Positions 43,557-52,700 of a DNA stretch of 64,000 nucleotides are shown one piece after another. Location of the stretch: assembly GCF_001751255.1 (NCBI RefSeq), contig NZ_LJGW01000377.1:76371-140370 (forward strand), written 5' to 3'. Every line of letters begins with the position of its first letter. Position 1 is the stretch's first letter. The stretch comes from Streptomyces nanshensis. GTDB lineage: Bacteria; Actinomycetota; Actinomycetes; Streptomycetales; Streptomycetaceae. Under the pieces are notes generated by a model that saw only the letters and a program-made list of their open reading frames with translations, was not told the origin of the DNA and did no database searches. The translations under genes were made by a program, and so were the position numbers.

Positions 43557-44924
43557 ATGCAAATGCGACGACGCGTCATGTTCACGACTCTGGCCGCGGC
43601 TGCGGCTCTGGCCGCCGCCGGCGTCCTGCCCGCCGCGATGGCGGCGGGCAGCGACACAGCCGCCTCCTCCCACCAGGGCCGGGTGGGGACGTTCATGAGC
43701 GATATCCCGGAGCCGAAGACCGCCCGGACCGCGGCGGACAAGCCGGCCGAGCCCGGCACTCCCGCAGAGTGCAAGGAGTTGTACGGCCGCCCCTGCTACA
43801 CGGCGCGCCACCTGCGGCACGCGTACGGCGTCGACCGCCTCAACGCCCGCGGCATCCAAGGCCAGGGCGAGACCATCGCCGTGGTGATGCCCCAGAAGCA
43901 CGCCACCGTGCAGTCCGACATGAACAAGTTCTCGGACGAGATGGACCTGCCCCGTACGAAGGTCGAGGTCATCGAGCGCGGCGAGGTGACGGAGCCGGAC
44001 CCGGAGGACCCCTCGGAGGCGGGCAACGTCCAGGAGGCCAATTTGGATCTTCAGATGGCGCACGCGATGGCGCCGAGGGCCAAGTTGATCCTCGTCTCCA
44101 CGGCGCACAACTGGGATGACGCGAAGGGCCTTGCGCCGTGGAAAGAGATCTCCGACGCGATCGACTGGGTATCGCGCAACAGGGACGTCACCGCCATCTC
44201 GATGTCGTACGGCATCTTCGAGCGGGCGCTCGCCGACGCGGCCGGAACGCCCGGCGACTACCACCTCGTCAACGGTCTGCGCCGCGGTCTGAAGACCGCT
44301 GCCGGACGGGACATCAGCCTCTTCGCGGCAACGGGGAATCACGGCCCGACCGGGCCGACGCTCCAGGGCGACGGCGTCTACCCGGACCGTACGGTGCCCT
44401 GGCCCGCCTCCGATCCGCTCGTCACCGGGGTGGGCGCGACCGACCTCTACTTGACCGACAAGGGTGAGCGGACGGCGCCGGATCGGCTGTGGACGGACGA
44501 CGCCAAGCTCGGCGGGGTGAGCGGCTCCGGCCGCTCCCTCATCTGGAAGGGCCGGCCCTCCGCGGACCTCACCGCCGTCGGCGGCGGCAGCTCGCGGACC
44601 TGGATCTACAGCAGCATGAACGGGCTGGAGGGTCAGAAGCCGGGCTGGACCCGCGTCGCGGGTACCTCCGCCGCCTCGCCCGCCGTCGCCGGCATCACCG
44701 TGCTCGCTGCGCAGCAGGCCGGCCACCGCCTCGGCAACGTCACCCGCGCCGTACGCGCCATCCGCCCCAACACGCGCGGCACGTATGACCTCTACACGGG
44801 CTGCAACACCGCCTGGGACGTCGAGGGCTTCTGCGCCAAGCCCGGCATGGACACCGCGTCCGGCACCGGCACGATCAACGACGCCGTCCGCTGGACCCGG
44901 GCCCTCGCCGCCGCCCGGCGCTGA
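43557..44924 (+). CDS. Secreted sedolisin-like (S53) serine protease
   Basis: 455 residues with a signal peptide (RRRVMFTTLAAAAALAAAGV, Ala-x-Ala site near residue 30). Catalytic pattern of sedolisins: Glu and Asp in EANLDLQMAHAMAP, and Ser in AGTSAASPAVAG. The oxyanion position usually held by Asp is in ATGNHGP, where it reads Asn. A Cys pair near each end suggests disulfides. An extracellular endopeptidase is expected. It sits between two STAND ATPase genes on the same strand. Confidence 0.88.
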   Translation: MQMRRRVMFTTLAAAAALAAAGVLPAAMAAGSDTAASSHQGRVGTFMSDIPEPKTARTAADKPAEPGTPAECKELYGRPCYTARHLRHAYGVDRLNARGIQGQGETIAVVMPQKHATVQSDMNKFSDEMDLPRTKVEVIERGEVTEPDPEDPSEAGNVQEANLDLQMAHAMAPRAKLILVSTAHNWDDAKGLAPWKEISDAIDWVSRNRDVTAISMSYGIFERALADAAGTPGDYHLVNGLRRGLKTAAGRDISLFAATGNHGPTGPTLQGDGVYPDRTVPWPASDPLVTGVGATDLYLTDKGERTAPDRLWTDDAKLGGVSGSGRSLIWKGRPSADLTAVGGGSSRTWIYSSMNGLEGQKPGWTRVAGTSAASPAVAGITVLAAQQAGHRLGNVTRAVRAIRPNTRGTYDLYTGCNTAWDVEGFCAKPGMDTASGTGTINDAVRWTRALAAARR

Positions 44925-44936
44925 CAGGAGACCGCG

Positions 44937-45170
44937 ATGTCCTGGGAATCGGACCTGCCCCACGTCCCGCCACGCACACCCCTGACCGGGACGCAGCGTG
45001 AACAGTTCAGCCAGAAGGTCGTGACCGCCTACTGCGAGCGCAGGTACTCCATCCGCGAGATCAGCGAGGAGACCGGCCGCTCCTACGGCGCCATTCACCG
45101 GCTGCTCAAGGACGCCGGGGTGGAGCTTCGAGGGCGCGGAGGAGGGCCGCGAAAGCGCGCCCGACGCTGA
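44937..45170 (+). CDS. Small HTH protein, 77 aa
   Basis: AGGAG precedes the ATG. The C-terminal half is a helix-turn-helix followed by a basic tail: YSIREISEETGRSYGAIHRLL, GVELRGRGG, PRKRARR. Small proteins with this HTH and RGRGG tail are frequent in actinomycetes. Twelve bases after the protease stop, so probably co-transcribed. Confidence 0.8.
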   Translation: MSWESDLPHVPPRTPLTGTQREQFSQKVVTAYCERRYSIREISEETGRSYGAIHRLLKDAGVELRGRGGGPRKRARR

Positions 45171-45262
45171 TCCGCCCCCAGCGCGGTGGGTCCGTCCGGC
45201 GCCGGGCGTACCACCGCCCAGAACTGCCCGTCCACTCGACAACGATCAGGAGGCCACCCACC

Positions 45263-47329
45263 GTGAGCAGCAGCGGTAACGCCGTCAGCGGCGGTCAGTT
45301 GGGCGCCGTGGTGCAGGCTGGCGAGATCCATACGCTGCACGTGGTCCAGCCTCCGCCCCCGCCGCTGGTTCCGTTTCAGCTGCCGCCCGTGACAGCAGCA
45401 TGGGAGGACCGGGAGGACGAGCTCGCCGATCTCGCCGGCCATGTACGCCACCGGCAGCCCTACACCTCCACCCTGGCGGTGCTCGTCGGGGACGGCGGCG
45501 TGGGCAAGAGCGCCCTGGCCGCCCGCTGGCTCGCCGCTCACCGCGAGGAGACACCCGCCGGCTACGTCCACCTGCCCGACGCGCGGAAGGCCGGGGGCAG
45601 CGCGGCGCTGCCGACGCTGCTGCGCCGCCTCCTCCGCGACCTCGGGCACGCGGCCACCGAGGACGCCGACGTCGACGAGCTGACCGGCCGCTGGCGGAGC
45701 GTCACCGCCGCCCGCCGTACCGGCCTGCTGCTCGACGACGCCACCGACGAGGATCTCGTCCGCGCGCTCCTCCCCGGCGGGGAAGGCCACCTGGTCGCCG
45801 TCACCTCCCGGCGCCTGCTGTCCGGCTTGCTCCGGGACGGCGCCCGCCTCCACCCCGTCCCCCCGCTCACCCCCACCGCTGCCGAAGCCCTGCTGCGCCG
45901 CCTGGTCGGCGAGGACCGCCTCCCCCAGGAGCCCGCCGCCGTACGGCAGTTGGCTGCCCGGTGCGGGCACCTCCCGCTGCACCTGGGCCTGGTTGCCGCC
46001 CAACTCGCCGTCCGCCCCGGCCTCATGGCCGATGCCGCAAACCACACCCCCGAAGGACCTTCCGTGCTCGACGAGATCCACGACAGTCTGCCCGGCCCCA
46101 TGGGGCACGCCTACCGGATGCTCGCCTGCATCCCGGCCACCCACCTCGACGCCGACAACGCGGCCGCCGCCCTGGGGCTGGCCACGGACCGCTCCAGGCA
46201 GGTGCTCGCCAAGCTGCACCGTGCCCACCTCCTGGAGGACCGCGGCGAGCACCGCGGCCGCGGGCGGCTCTTCCGCTTCCCCGACGAGATCCTCGTCCAC
46301 GCCCGGGGCGCCGCCGCGCAGCGCGAGAGCCTCGAGGATCGCGACCGCGCGCTGCGGCGGTGGTCGGACTACCTCCTGGGCACGGCCACGGTCGCCGAGC
46401 ACCTGCTGACGACCCACCGGGAGGTGAGCCGCGACATCGTCTTCCACCCCATCTCGCCCGACTTCGGGGAGGACAAGGACGCGGCGCAGGCGTGGCTGGA
46501 CGCCAACATGGACGACATCGCGATCTGCCAGCGGGCCGCCGAAGGCCGCGGCTGGGACACGCTGGTCTACCAACTCCCGCACGCCGCATGGCCCCATTTC
46601 CGCCTTCACCGGCCTCTGGAGCTGTGGCTGGACATGCACCGACGGGGCCTCCGCGCGGCGATCCGCTGCAAGGACCGTCTGGGGCAGCGGGAGATGCTCA
46701 CCACCGGCGTCATCGCCCTGCGGCTACTGGACCGGTACGACGAGGCGATGGAGTGGGCCGAACAGGCGCTCCGCCTTGCGCGGGAGGCGGGCGACCGCCA
46801 CGGCGAAGCACAAGGGCTCCACGAGATGGGGGTGTGCCACCAGGGCCAGGGCAGTCACGAGGAGGCCGCCGACGCTCTCTCCGAGGCCATCCGCATCCGG
46901 GAAGCAATCAACTACCCCCGCGGCGTCGCGGTCTCCCGACACGTCCTCGGAGAAATCGCCTACGCGAGGGGCCGCTTCCGCCTCGCCGCCGAGGAATTCC
47001 GCCTGGCCGGTGAGGGCCTCAATGCCGCCGGCGACCGGTTCGACGCCGCCCGCTCCGCCGCCGAGGAGGGACATGCCCTGGCCGGGCTGGAGGAGTTCGG
47101 GCGCGCCGAAGAGCTGCTGCACACAGCGCTGCAGGAGATGCGCGCCCTCGGCTCCGACCCCGAGGAGTCGCGCGTACTGAACATGCTCGCGCAGGCCGCC
47201 GCAGCCCAAGGCCGCCGTGAGGAAGCCCTGGAGCTGTACGAGCAGGCCCTCGCGATCGCCGAGACCGCCAGCCCCCGCGACGCCGCGGATATCCGGGCCC
47301 GCCTCGCCGCCCTGCGCGCGCGGGACTGA
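45263..47329 (+). CDS. STAND NTPase (NB-ARC with TPR repeats) no. 2
   Basis: 688 residues, GTG with AGGAGG upstream. The first 30 residues (GNAVSGGQLGAVVQAGEIH) are a repeat-type adaptor motif typical of Streptomyces STAND proteins. Walker A GDGGVGKSALA at about 76-86, LLLDDATDEDLV (Walker B), then winged-helix and TPR units (DRYDEAMEWAEQALRLAREAGDR). Like no. 1 it lacks a fused effector. The next gene begins 4 bases after its stop. Confidence 0.9.
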   Translation: MSSSGNAVSGGQLGAVVQAGEIHTLHVVQPPPPPLVPFQLPPVTAAWEDREDELADLAGHVRHRQPYTSTLAVLVGDGGVGKSALAARWLAAHREETPAGYVHLPDARKAGGSAALPTLLRRLLRDLGHAATEDADVDELTGRWRSVTAARRTGLLLDDATDEDLVRALLPGGEGHLVAVTSRRLLSGLLRDGARLHPVPPLTPTAAEALLRRLVGEDRLPQEPAAVRQLAARCGHLPLHLGLVAAQLAVRPGLMADAANHTPEGPSVLDEIHDSLPGPMGHAYRMLACIPATHLDADNAAAALGLATDRSRQVLAKLHRAHLLEDRGEHRGRGRLFRFPDEILVHARGAAAQRESLEDRDRALRRWSDYLLGTATVAEHLLTTHREVSRDIVFHPISPDFGEDKDAAQAWLDANMDDIAICQRAAEGRGWDTLVYQLPHAAWPHFRLHRPLELWLDMHRRGLRAAIRCKDRLGQREMLTTGVIALRLLDRYDEAMEWAEQALRLAREAGDRHGEAQGLHEMGVCHQGQGSHEEAADALSEAIRIREAINYPRGVAVSRHVLGEIAYARGRFRLAAEEFRLAGEGLNAAGDRFDAARSAAEEGHALAGLEEFGRAEELLHTALQEMRALGSDPEESRVLNMLAQAAAAQGRREEALELYEQALAIAETASPRDAADIRARLAALRARD

Positions 47330-47332
47330 GGG

Positions 47333-48694
47333 ATGGAACCGCTCCGGACCGACGAAGAAGCCATGCCTGAAGACACCCTCCACCCAGCCCACCCCGGCGA
47401 TCCCAAGGACCGGATCAACTGGCCCCGCTACGCTCAGCTGCTTGTCCAACTGAACGAATCCGACCAGTTCTTGAGCAAAGCCGCGGCACAAGAGCTTCTG
47501 ACTGACTGTCTGCGCTACTGCCGCATCGCCGGCCAGTATCAGGCAGGGGCAGACCTTGCCGACCGCATCCGAGGCGCCTGGTCACGCACTCTCGCCATAG
47601 CTCATCCGGCGATGTGCGAGCTCACGACCGCGCAGAGCAACCTGCTGCGCGGCCTGGGGGAATTCGAGAAGGCACATGCTCTCGACACGGAACTTATGGA
47701 CAACTTGAGCGTCGCACCCGAAGCGGACACGGGCATGCTCCTGAACGCCCGAAGTGGTCTCGCAGCCGATCAACGCTTCCTCGGCCACTATCAGGACGCG
47801 CTGCGAGAACAGCGGGAGGTAGTCGCCACAGCGCAGCAGCTTCATGGCACCGATCACGACACAACGCTGCTCGCATCCCACAACCTCGGCGTCAGTCTCC
47901 GACTGACCGGACGGTACGCGGAAGCACTCCAGGTCGACCGCGACACCTTCACCAAGCGTCAAGCTCTGGCGCTCCCGCTCGATTCCCTCGAATCCGGCAA
48001 CGTGCTCGCACGCGATATGCGGCTCCTCGGGCGCCACGCAGACGCCGTGGACCTACAGCGCCGAGTGGTGCACCAGTTCGTTGAACAGCTCGGCGCTGAT
48101 CATCCCAAGACCCAATGGGCCCAGCACAACCTCCTCCTGTGCCGATGGCAGACCAACCCTCGGCACGAGGGAATCGAAGGCGCCTTCAGCGAACTGCTCC
48201 AGCGGGTCGTCAAGACCATGGGGCGCGGGCACTTCCAGGCCCTGGCCGTGATGACCAGTCTCGGGAATCTCCAGCACGTCCGGGGCAACACCGACTCGGC
48301 GTACGAGCTGATCGCTGAAGCCGAGCAGGGCTACCGCCGGCTCCTCGGCGAAGCCCACCCCGTCTCCATCGGCATGCGGACCAACACGGGTCTCACGCTC
48401 GAAGCACAAGGCCAACTCGACCAGGCCCAAGCGCAATTCGAGTGGGCCCTGGAAGGGCTCCGAGACGCCCTGGGACGAGACCATCCAGTCGCCATGGGAG
48501 CCGCCGTAAACGCCGCACGCTGCCGGTCCCGCTCCAGCACCTGGGACGCCGCGGACCTCATCAGAGACACCATCGACCGCGCCATCAACGTGCTCGGTGC
48601 TCAACATCCGCTCACCCGCGTCTGCCGCAACGCAGTCCAGCAGGGCCACCTGGACCGGACTTCCTCCTGGTCCTTCGAGCCCTACGTCGGATGA
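47333..48694 (+). CDS. TPR protein resembling the C-terminal part of FxsT
   Basis: 453 residues (ATG 47333; an alternative is 47363). It is all TPR: LRGLGEFEKAHALDTELMDNL, FLGHYQDALREQREVVATAQQL, LGVSLRLTGRYAEALQVDRD, LLGRHADAVDLQRRVV. The order and the linker HPKTQWAQHNLLLC match the C-terminal half of FxsT, the TPR component of FxSxx-COOH peptide systems, which normally also has an ATPase. Here the ATPase may be supplied by the gene just upstream. No FxSxx-type peptide gene was found nearby. Confidence 0.72.
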   Translation: MEPLRTDEEAMPEDTLHPAHPGDPKDRINWPRYAQLLVQLNESDQFLSKAAAQELLTDCLRYCRIAGQYQAGADLADRIRGAWSRTLAIAHPAMCELTTAQSNLLRGLGEFEKAHALDTELMDNLSVAPEADTGMLLNARSGLAADQRFLGHYQDALREQREVVATAQQLHGTDHDTTLLASHNLGVSLRLTGRYAEALQVDRDTFTKRQALALPLDSLESGNVLARDMRLLGRHADAVDLQRRVVHQFVEQLGADHPKTQWAQHNLLLCRWQTNPRHEGIEGAFSELLQRVVKTMGRGHFQALAVMTSLGNLQHVRGNTDSAYELIAEAEQGYRRLLGEAHPVSIGMRTNTGLTLEAQGQLDQAQAQFEWALEGLRDALGRDHPVAMGAAVNAARCRSRSSTWDAADLIRDTIDRAINVLGAQHPLTRVCRNAVQQGHLDRTSSWSFEPYVG

Positions 48695-48801
48695 CATCCG
48701 CTGAAGAACGGCCCGCGGCCGCGAACGCCTTGCACCTCGAAGCGGCTCCCCATCACACATGCCCAAGGCCTTCACAGCCATGAACAGGGAGGAACCGGTC
48801 A

Positions 48802-49527
48802 GTGCCCCCGCGCAGGCGCCCCGCATCAGGCAGCACGCCCACGGGATTGAATGTGCTGCTCGTCGCCCACGCGCGCCGTCTGGTAGCCCGCGGCGCGAAG
48901 GTCGGCGCAGTCGCCCAGGAACTCGCTGTGCCCACAGAGCCTCTCCGCCGGGCGGTACGGGGGATGACGTTCGCTGATCTCGTCGTCCCGGCGCCCCCAC
49001 CACCCGAGCGGCAGGACAGGCTGGACGAGGAGACTGTACTTGAAGCCCGTCGGCGGACCGCCGACGGGCAGTTGATCGCTGACGTCGCCGACGATCTCCA
49101 ACGCAGTTACCAAGCTCTGCGCCGCGCGATCGTCGGTCGCACGTGGGCACATCTCGTGGACCCGCCACCTGTGCAGCTCGTCGACCAGGCCGACAGAGCA
49201 AGAAGGGGGCAGGAGCGAGCCCGAGCCTTACGGGAAGGTGACGTGAGCAGGGGCTTCGCTGACCTCCCGCCTGTGCGGAGGCGACGGTCGGAGCGGTTGC
49301 TGACGTCCCGGGATGTGGTCGGTGCCCGCCGGTCGGCCGCGGGCGGGACCAGCGTCGCGGTGCTGGCGTATCGATACGACGTGTCCGAGCTTACGATCGC
49401 GGCCGCCGTACGGGGCGAGCCGCCCTGGCACCGGATGACCACCCCGCCACCAGTCCCGGCGTCCGGCGACCTTCTGGACGAAACGCAACTCCCGCGCCAG
49501 TCCGCCGTCAGCATCTGGCAGAACTAG
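48802..49527 (+). CDS. Protein with three HTH-like repeats, 241 aa
   Basis: GTG with GGGAGGAACC upstream. Three units share the pattern of a small HTH found in homing-endonuclease and phage proteins: LVARGAKVGAVAQELAVPTE...RGMTFADL, ARRRTADGQLIADVADDLQR...GRTWAHL, and ARRSAAGGTSVAVLAYRYDVS...GEPPWHRM. Such units usually bind DNA side by side. No catalytic domain is seen. Confidence 0.6.
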   Translation: MPPRRRPASGSTPTGLNVLLVAHARRLVARGAKVGAVAQELAVPTEPLRRAVRGMTFADLVVPAPPPPERQDRLDEETVLEARRRTADGQLIADVADDLQRSYQALRRAIVGRTWAHLVDPPPVQLVDQADRARRGQERARALREGDVSRGFADLPPVRRRRSERLLTSRDVVGARRSAAGGTSVAVLAYRYDVSELTIAAAVRGEPPWHRMTTPPPVPASGDLLDETQLPRQSAVSIWQN

Positions 49528-49604
49528 TCCCGGCAGCTGGCGGGGCTTTCAATATCATGACTCATTCCCGGGCCTGACTATCAGTCAACGCACACCGTGA
49601 TGCA

Positions 49605-49790
49605 CTACATCAAGTGGACTTCGATAGTGAATCCGGGAGCAAGAACCCCGTTGACGCATTCTGCGTGCGCATCGAGGCGTTGCTCGGTGTCGACGTCTTC
49701 AGTCGTGGCAGTGAGCACCACGTGGTCAAGTGCGTCTTCGGTGCTCATTCCGCAGATGCAGCAACGGAGCCGCTGGGAGGTCATTCCCAT
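49605..49790 (-). CDS. Candidate immunity protein to the RHS toxin, 61 aa
   Basis: It begins inside the last codons of the RHS gene (10-base overlap) on the same strand. The 61 residues contain RCCICGMS and later HAECVNGV, suggesting a small zinc-knuckle fold, and end with a beta strand (GFTIEVHLM). Polymorphic toxin genes are normally followed directly by the cognate immunity gene; the position is the main evidence. Confidence 0.6.
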   Translation of the reverse strand: MGMTSQRLRCCICGMSTEDALDHVVLTATTEDVDTEQRLDAHAECVNGVLAPGFTIEVHLM

Positions 49791-52700
49791 CTTCCCTTTT
49801 CCACTTGATTATCAAGGTATTTCTGCGTCGCGTCCTTGATGGCGGTCGTGGGCGCGCCGCTCGGATTCCCGAGGTCCTTGATCACAACATCGTAGCCGTT
49901 TCCGCTCTCCATGACCTTGACGATTTGTCCGTCATTCTGGACGTACATGTCTCCATTCTCCCAGACATGATCGACGTCCACTCCGCGCTCAGCCTGGCGT
50001 CCCTTGCCGTGGACATCTCGGTCGCTCAGGGAGCCGTCGTCCTTGCCGCAGGGTGCCAGTCCTAGCGGATCTGCCCATGTGTGCGGATTGTGGACGTACG
50101 TCGTCGGGTTCGGGGCCGGGTCGAGGCCCAGAGGGTCCTGGGAGAGGTAGCGGGCCGTGGTCGGGTCGTAGTAGCGGTGGACGTTGTAGTGGAGACCGGT
50201 CTCCGGGTCGGCGTACTGGCCGGGGAAGCGCAGCGGCGTGTAGGCGGTGGCGCCCGTGTTCCACATCGTGGTGCCCCACAGTGTGCTGCGGGTGCGCCAG
50301 GCGATGTTCCCGTGCTCGTCGAGGAGTTCGGTGGGCGTGCCGATCAGATCAGTCGCGATGGCGAAGAAGCGGGAGTCCACCTCGTTCTGGCTGCTGGCGT
50401 CGGTGATGCGTTCCGTCTGGGACAGAGGGCGCAGTCCGTCGTGGTCCCAGGTGAGGGTGACCGTGCCGGGCAGGTTCGTGGCCGTGGTGGTCTGCTCGAT
50501 CAGGGTGGCCCTGTCCCATGTGAAATCGGTTTGGTCCAGGACCTCGCCGTCTTCCGCGAGGCGCTGCTTGGCGATGCGGCGGCCCAGCGGGTCGTAGAGG
50601 TAGCGCCATCGGGTGCCGTCGGGCGTCGTCACGGATGTGAGGCGGTCTTCAGCGTCCCAGGCGTAGCGCCACGTGTCGGGCTTTCGCGACGGCCGCGAGA
50701 TGCGGCGCAGGGTGGTGCGTCCTGCGGCGTCGTGGGTGTAGCGCACGGTGCCCGCGTTCAGGAGTGCGGTGCCGCTGTAGCTGCGCTCACCCCGGGCTTC
50801 TGGTCTGGCGTGCTGGGCGGGCCAGTTGGCAGCCGTCTGGTTGCCTGCCGCGTCGTAGGCGTAGGTCTCCGACCAGTTCTCGGCGTGGACGGCGGTGACG
50901 CGTCCCGCCGGGTCGAGAACGAAGCACTGCGGGCCGTTCAACTGGTCTTCGACGCGGGTGAGATGGCTGTCGGGCCGGTAGCTGTAGGTGCGGTGCTGCA
51001 CCGGCGTGGTGGAGGCGGGTGCGGTGATGGTCTGGGAAGCCAGGCGTCCCGCCGGGTCCCACAGGCTGCTGAAGGTCAGTTGGCCCTCGCCGATGCGGCG
51101 GGCGGTCTCGCGGCCCGTCTCGTCGTGGTCGAAGGCGAGGGTGTGGCCGTCGGTGGTAAGACGGGTGCGGTTTCCGCCGGCGTCGTAGGCGTACGTGGTG
51201 ACCGTGCCGGACGGGGTGACACGTCGGGTGCGACGGCCGAGAGCGTCGTAGCCGTGGGTGGTGACCCGGCCGCCGACGAGCTCGGCCGTGATGCGGCCGA
51301 GCCGGTCACGGCGGCAGACGAGTTCGGCGTCCGGTCCCGCTGCGGATATGAGGCGCCCGGCTGCGTCGTAGGTGTAGTCGGTCGCGTCGCCGTAGGCGTT
51401 CTTGCGGACGACGCGCCCCATGGCGTCGCGGGTGAAGCTGACGGTCTGCCCGGCGGGGTTGGTGCGGAAGGTGAGACGGCCGGCGGCGTCGCGTCCGTAC
51501 TGCATGGTGCGGCCGTCGAAGTCGGTCTCGGAAATGAGCCGTCCTGCGGGGTCGTAGGAGTAACTCCACGTCAGTCCCTGGGGGTTGGTGACCCGGGTGA
51601 GGCGCAGCTCGGTGTCGTAGTCGAAGGTGTGGCGTACGCCATCGGGCCCGGTTCGTGCCGTGCGCAGGTCGAAGTGGCCGTATTCGTAACGGGTGACGGC
51701 GCCGGCGGCGTCGGTGTGGGTGAGGCAGTTGCCCTCGCCGTCGTACGTCCAGCCCTGCACGGAGCCGTCCGGGTCCTCGCGCCGGACGAGGCGGGCCTCC
51801 GGACTCCAGGCGAGCCGGGTGACGGCGCCCACCGGATCGGTGACCGCGGTGGGGCGACCGAAGGCGTCCCGTACGTACGTCGTCGTCCCGCCGAGCGGGT
51901 CGGTGACCGACATCGGCAGCCCCGCGGCGTCGCAGCGGATGCGAGTCGTCTCGCCCAACGGATCGGTGACGGAGGCCAGATGACCGCGCGCATCGTAGCC
52001 ATACGCCGTGATAGCGCCAACCGGATCGGTGGCGGCCGTGACCAGACCCCGCTCGTCGCGCTCGTAGCGCCACTCGGCACCGTCCGCAGCCTTCTTGCGG
52101 ACCGGGAGACCGTGCCCATCGTAGTCGACACAGATTTCCCCGCCGTCGGGCAGGACGACCAGCACGGGGCGCCCCGCGTCGTCGTAGCCGTACGCCGTCC
52201 TCGCCCCGAGGGGGTCGGTGACCGTGAGCGGACGGTGCCGCTCGTCGTAGGTGGTACGGGTGGTGTTCCCGCCCGCGTCGGTCTCGGCGCCGATCCGCAG
52301 CCGGCCGTCGACCACGTAGTGCAGGCGGTGGCCGAGGGAGTCCGTGACGCGCGTGACGTGATGGCCGGCGATGTCGGCGGGCAGGCCGTACTCGAAGACG
52401 GCACGGAGATGGCCCGCCTCTCCGGTGTGGGAGACGCAGCGGTCCTGCTCGTCGTAGGTGTAGGAGAACGAGCTGTCGTTGCTGTCGGTCCAGGAGACGA
52501 TCCGCCCCCGCTCGTCCACGCCGTAGCGCAGGGCCGCTCCCGTGGAGTCGGCGACCGAGGTGAGGTGGCCCGCCTCGTCGTAGCCGTAGGACTTCAGGAG
52601 CTGGGCCGAACCGTCCTGCGCCCCACCCGCGAGGTGCAGCTCGGTAACGCGGCCGCCGGCGCAGCCGAACGTCAGCTCGTAGCCGCCGGAGTGGGTGACC

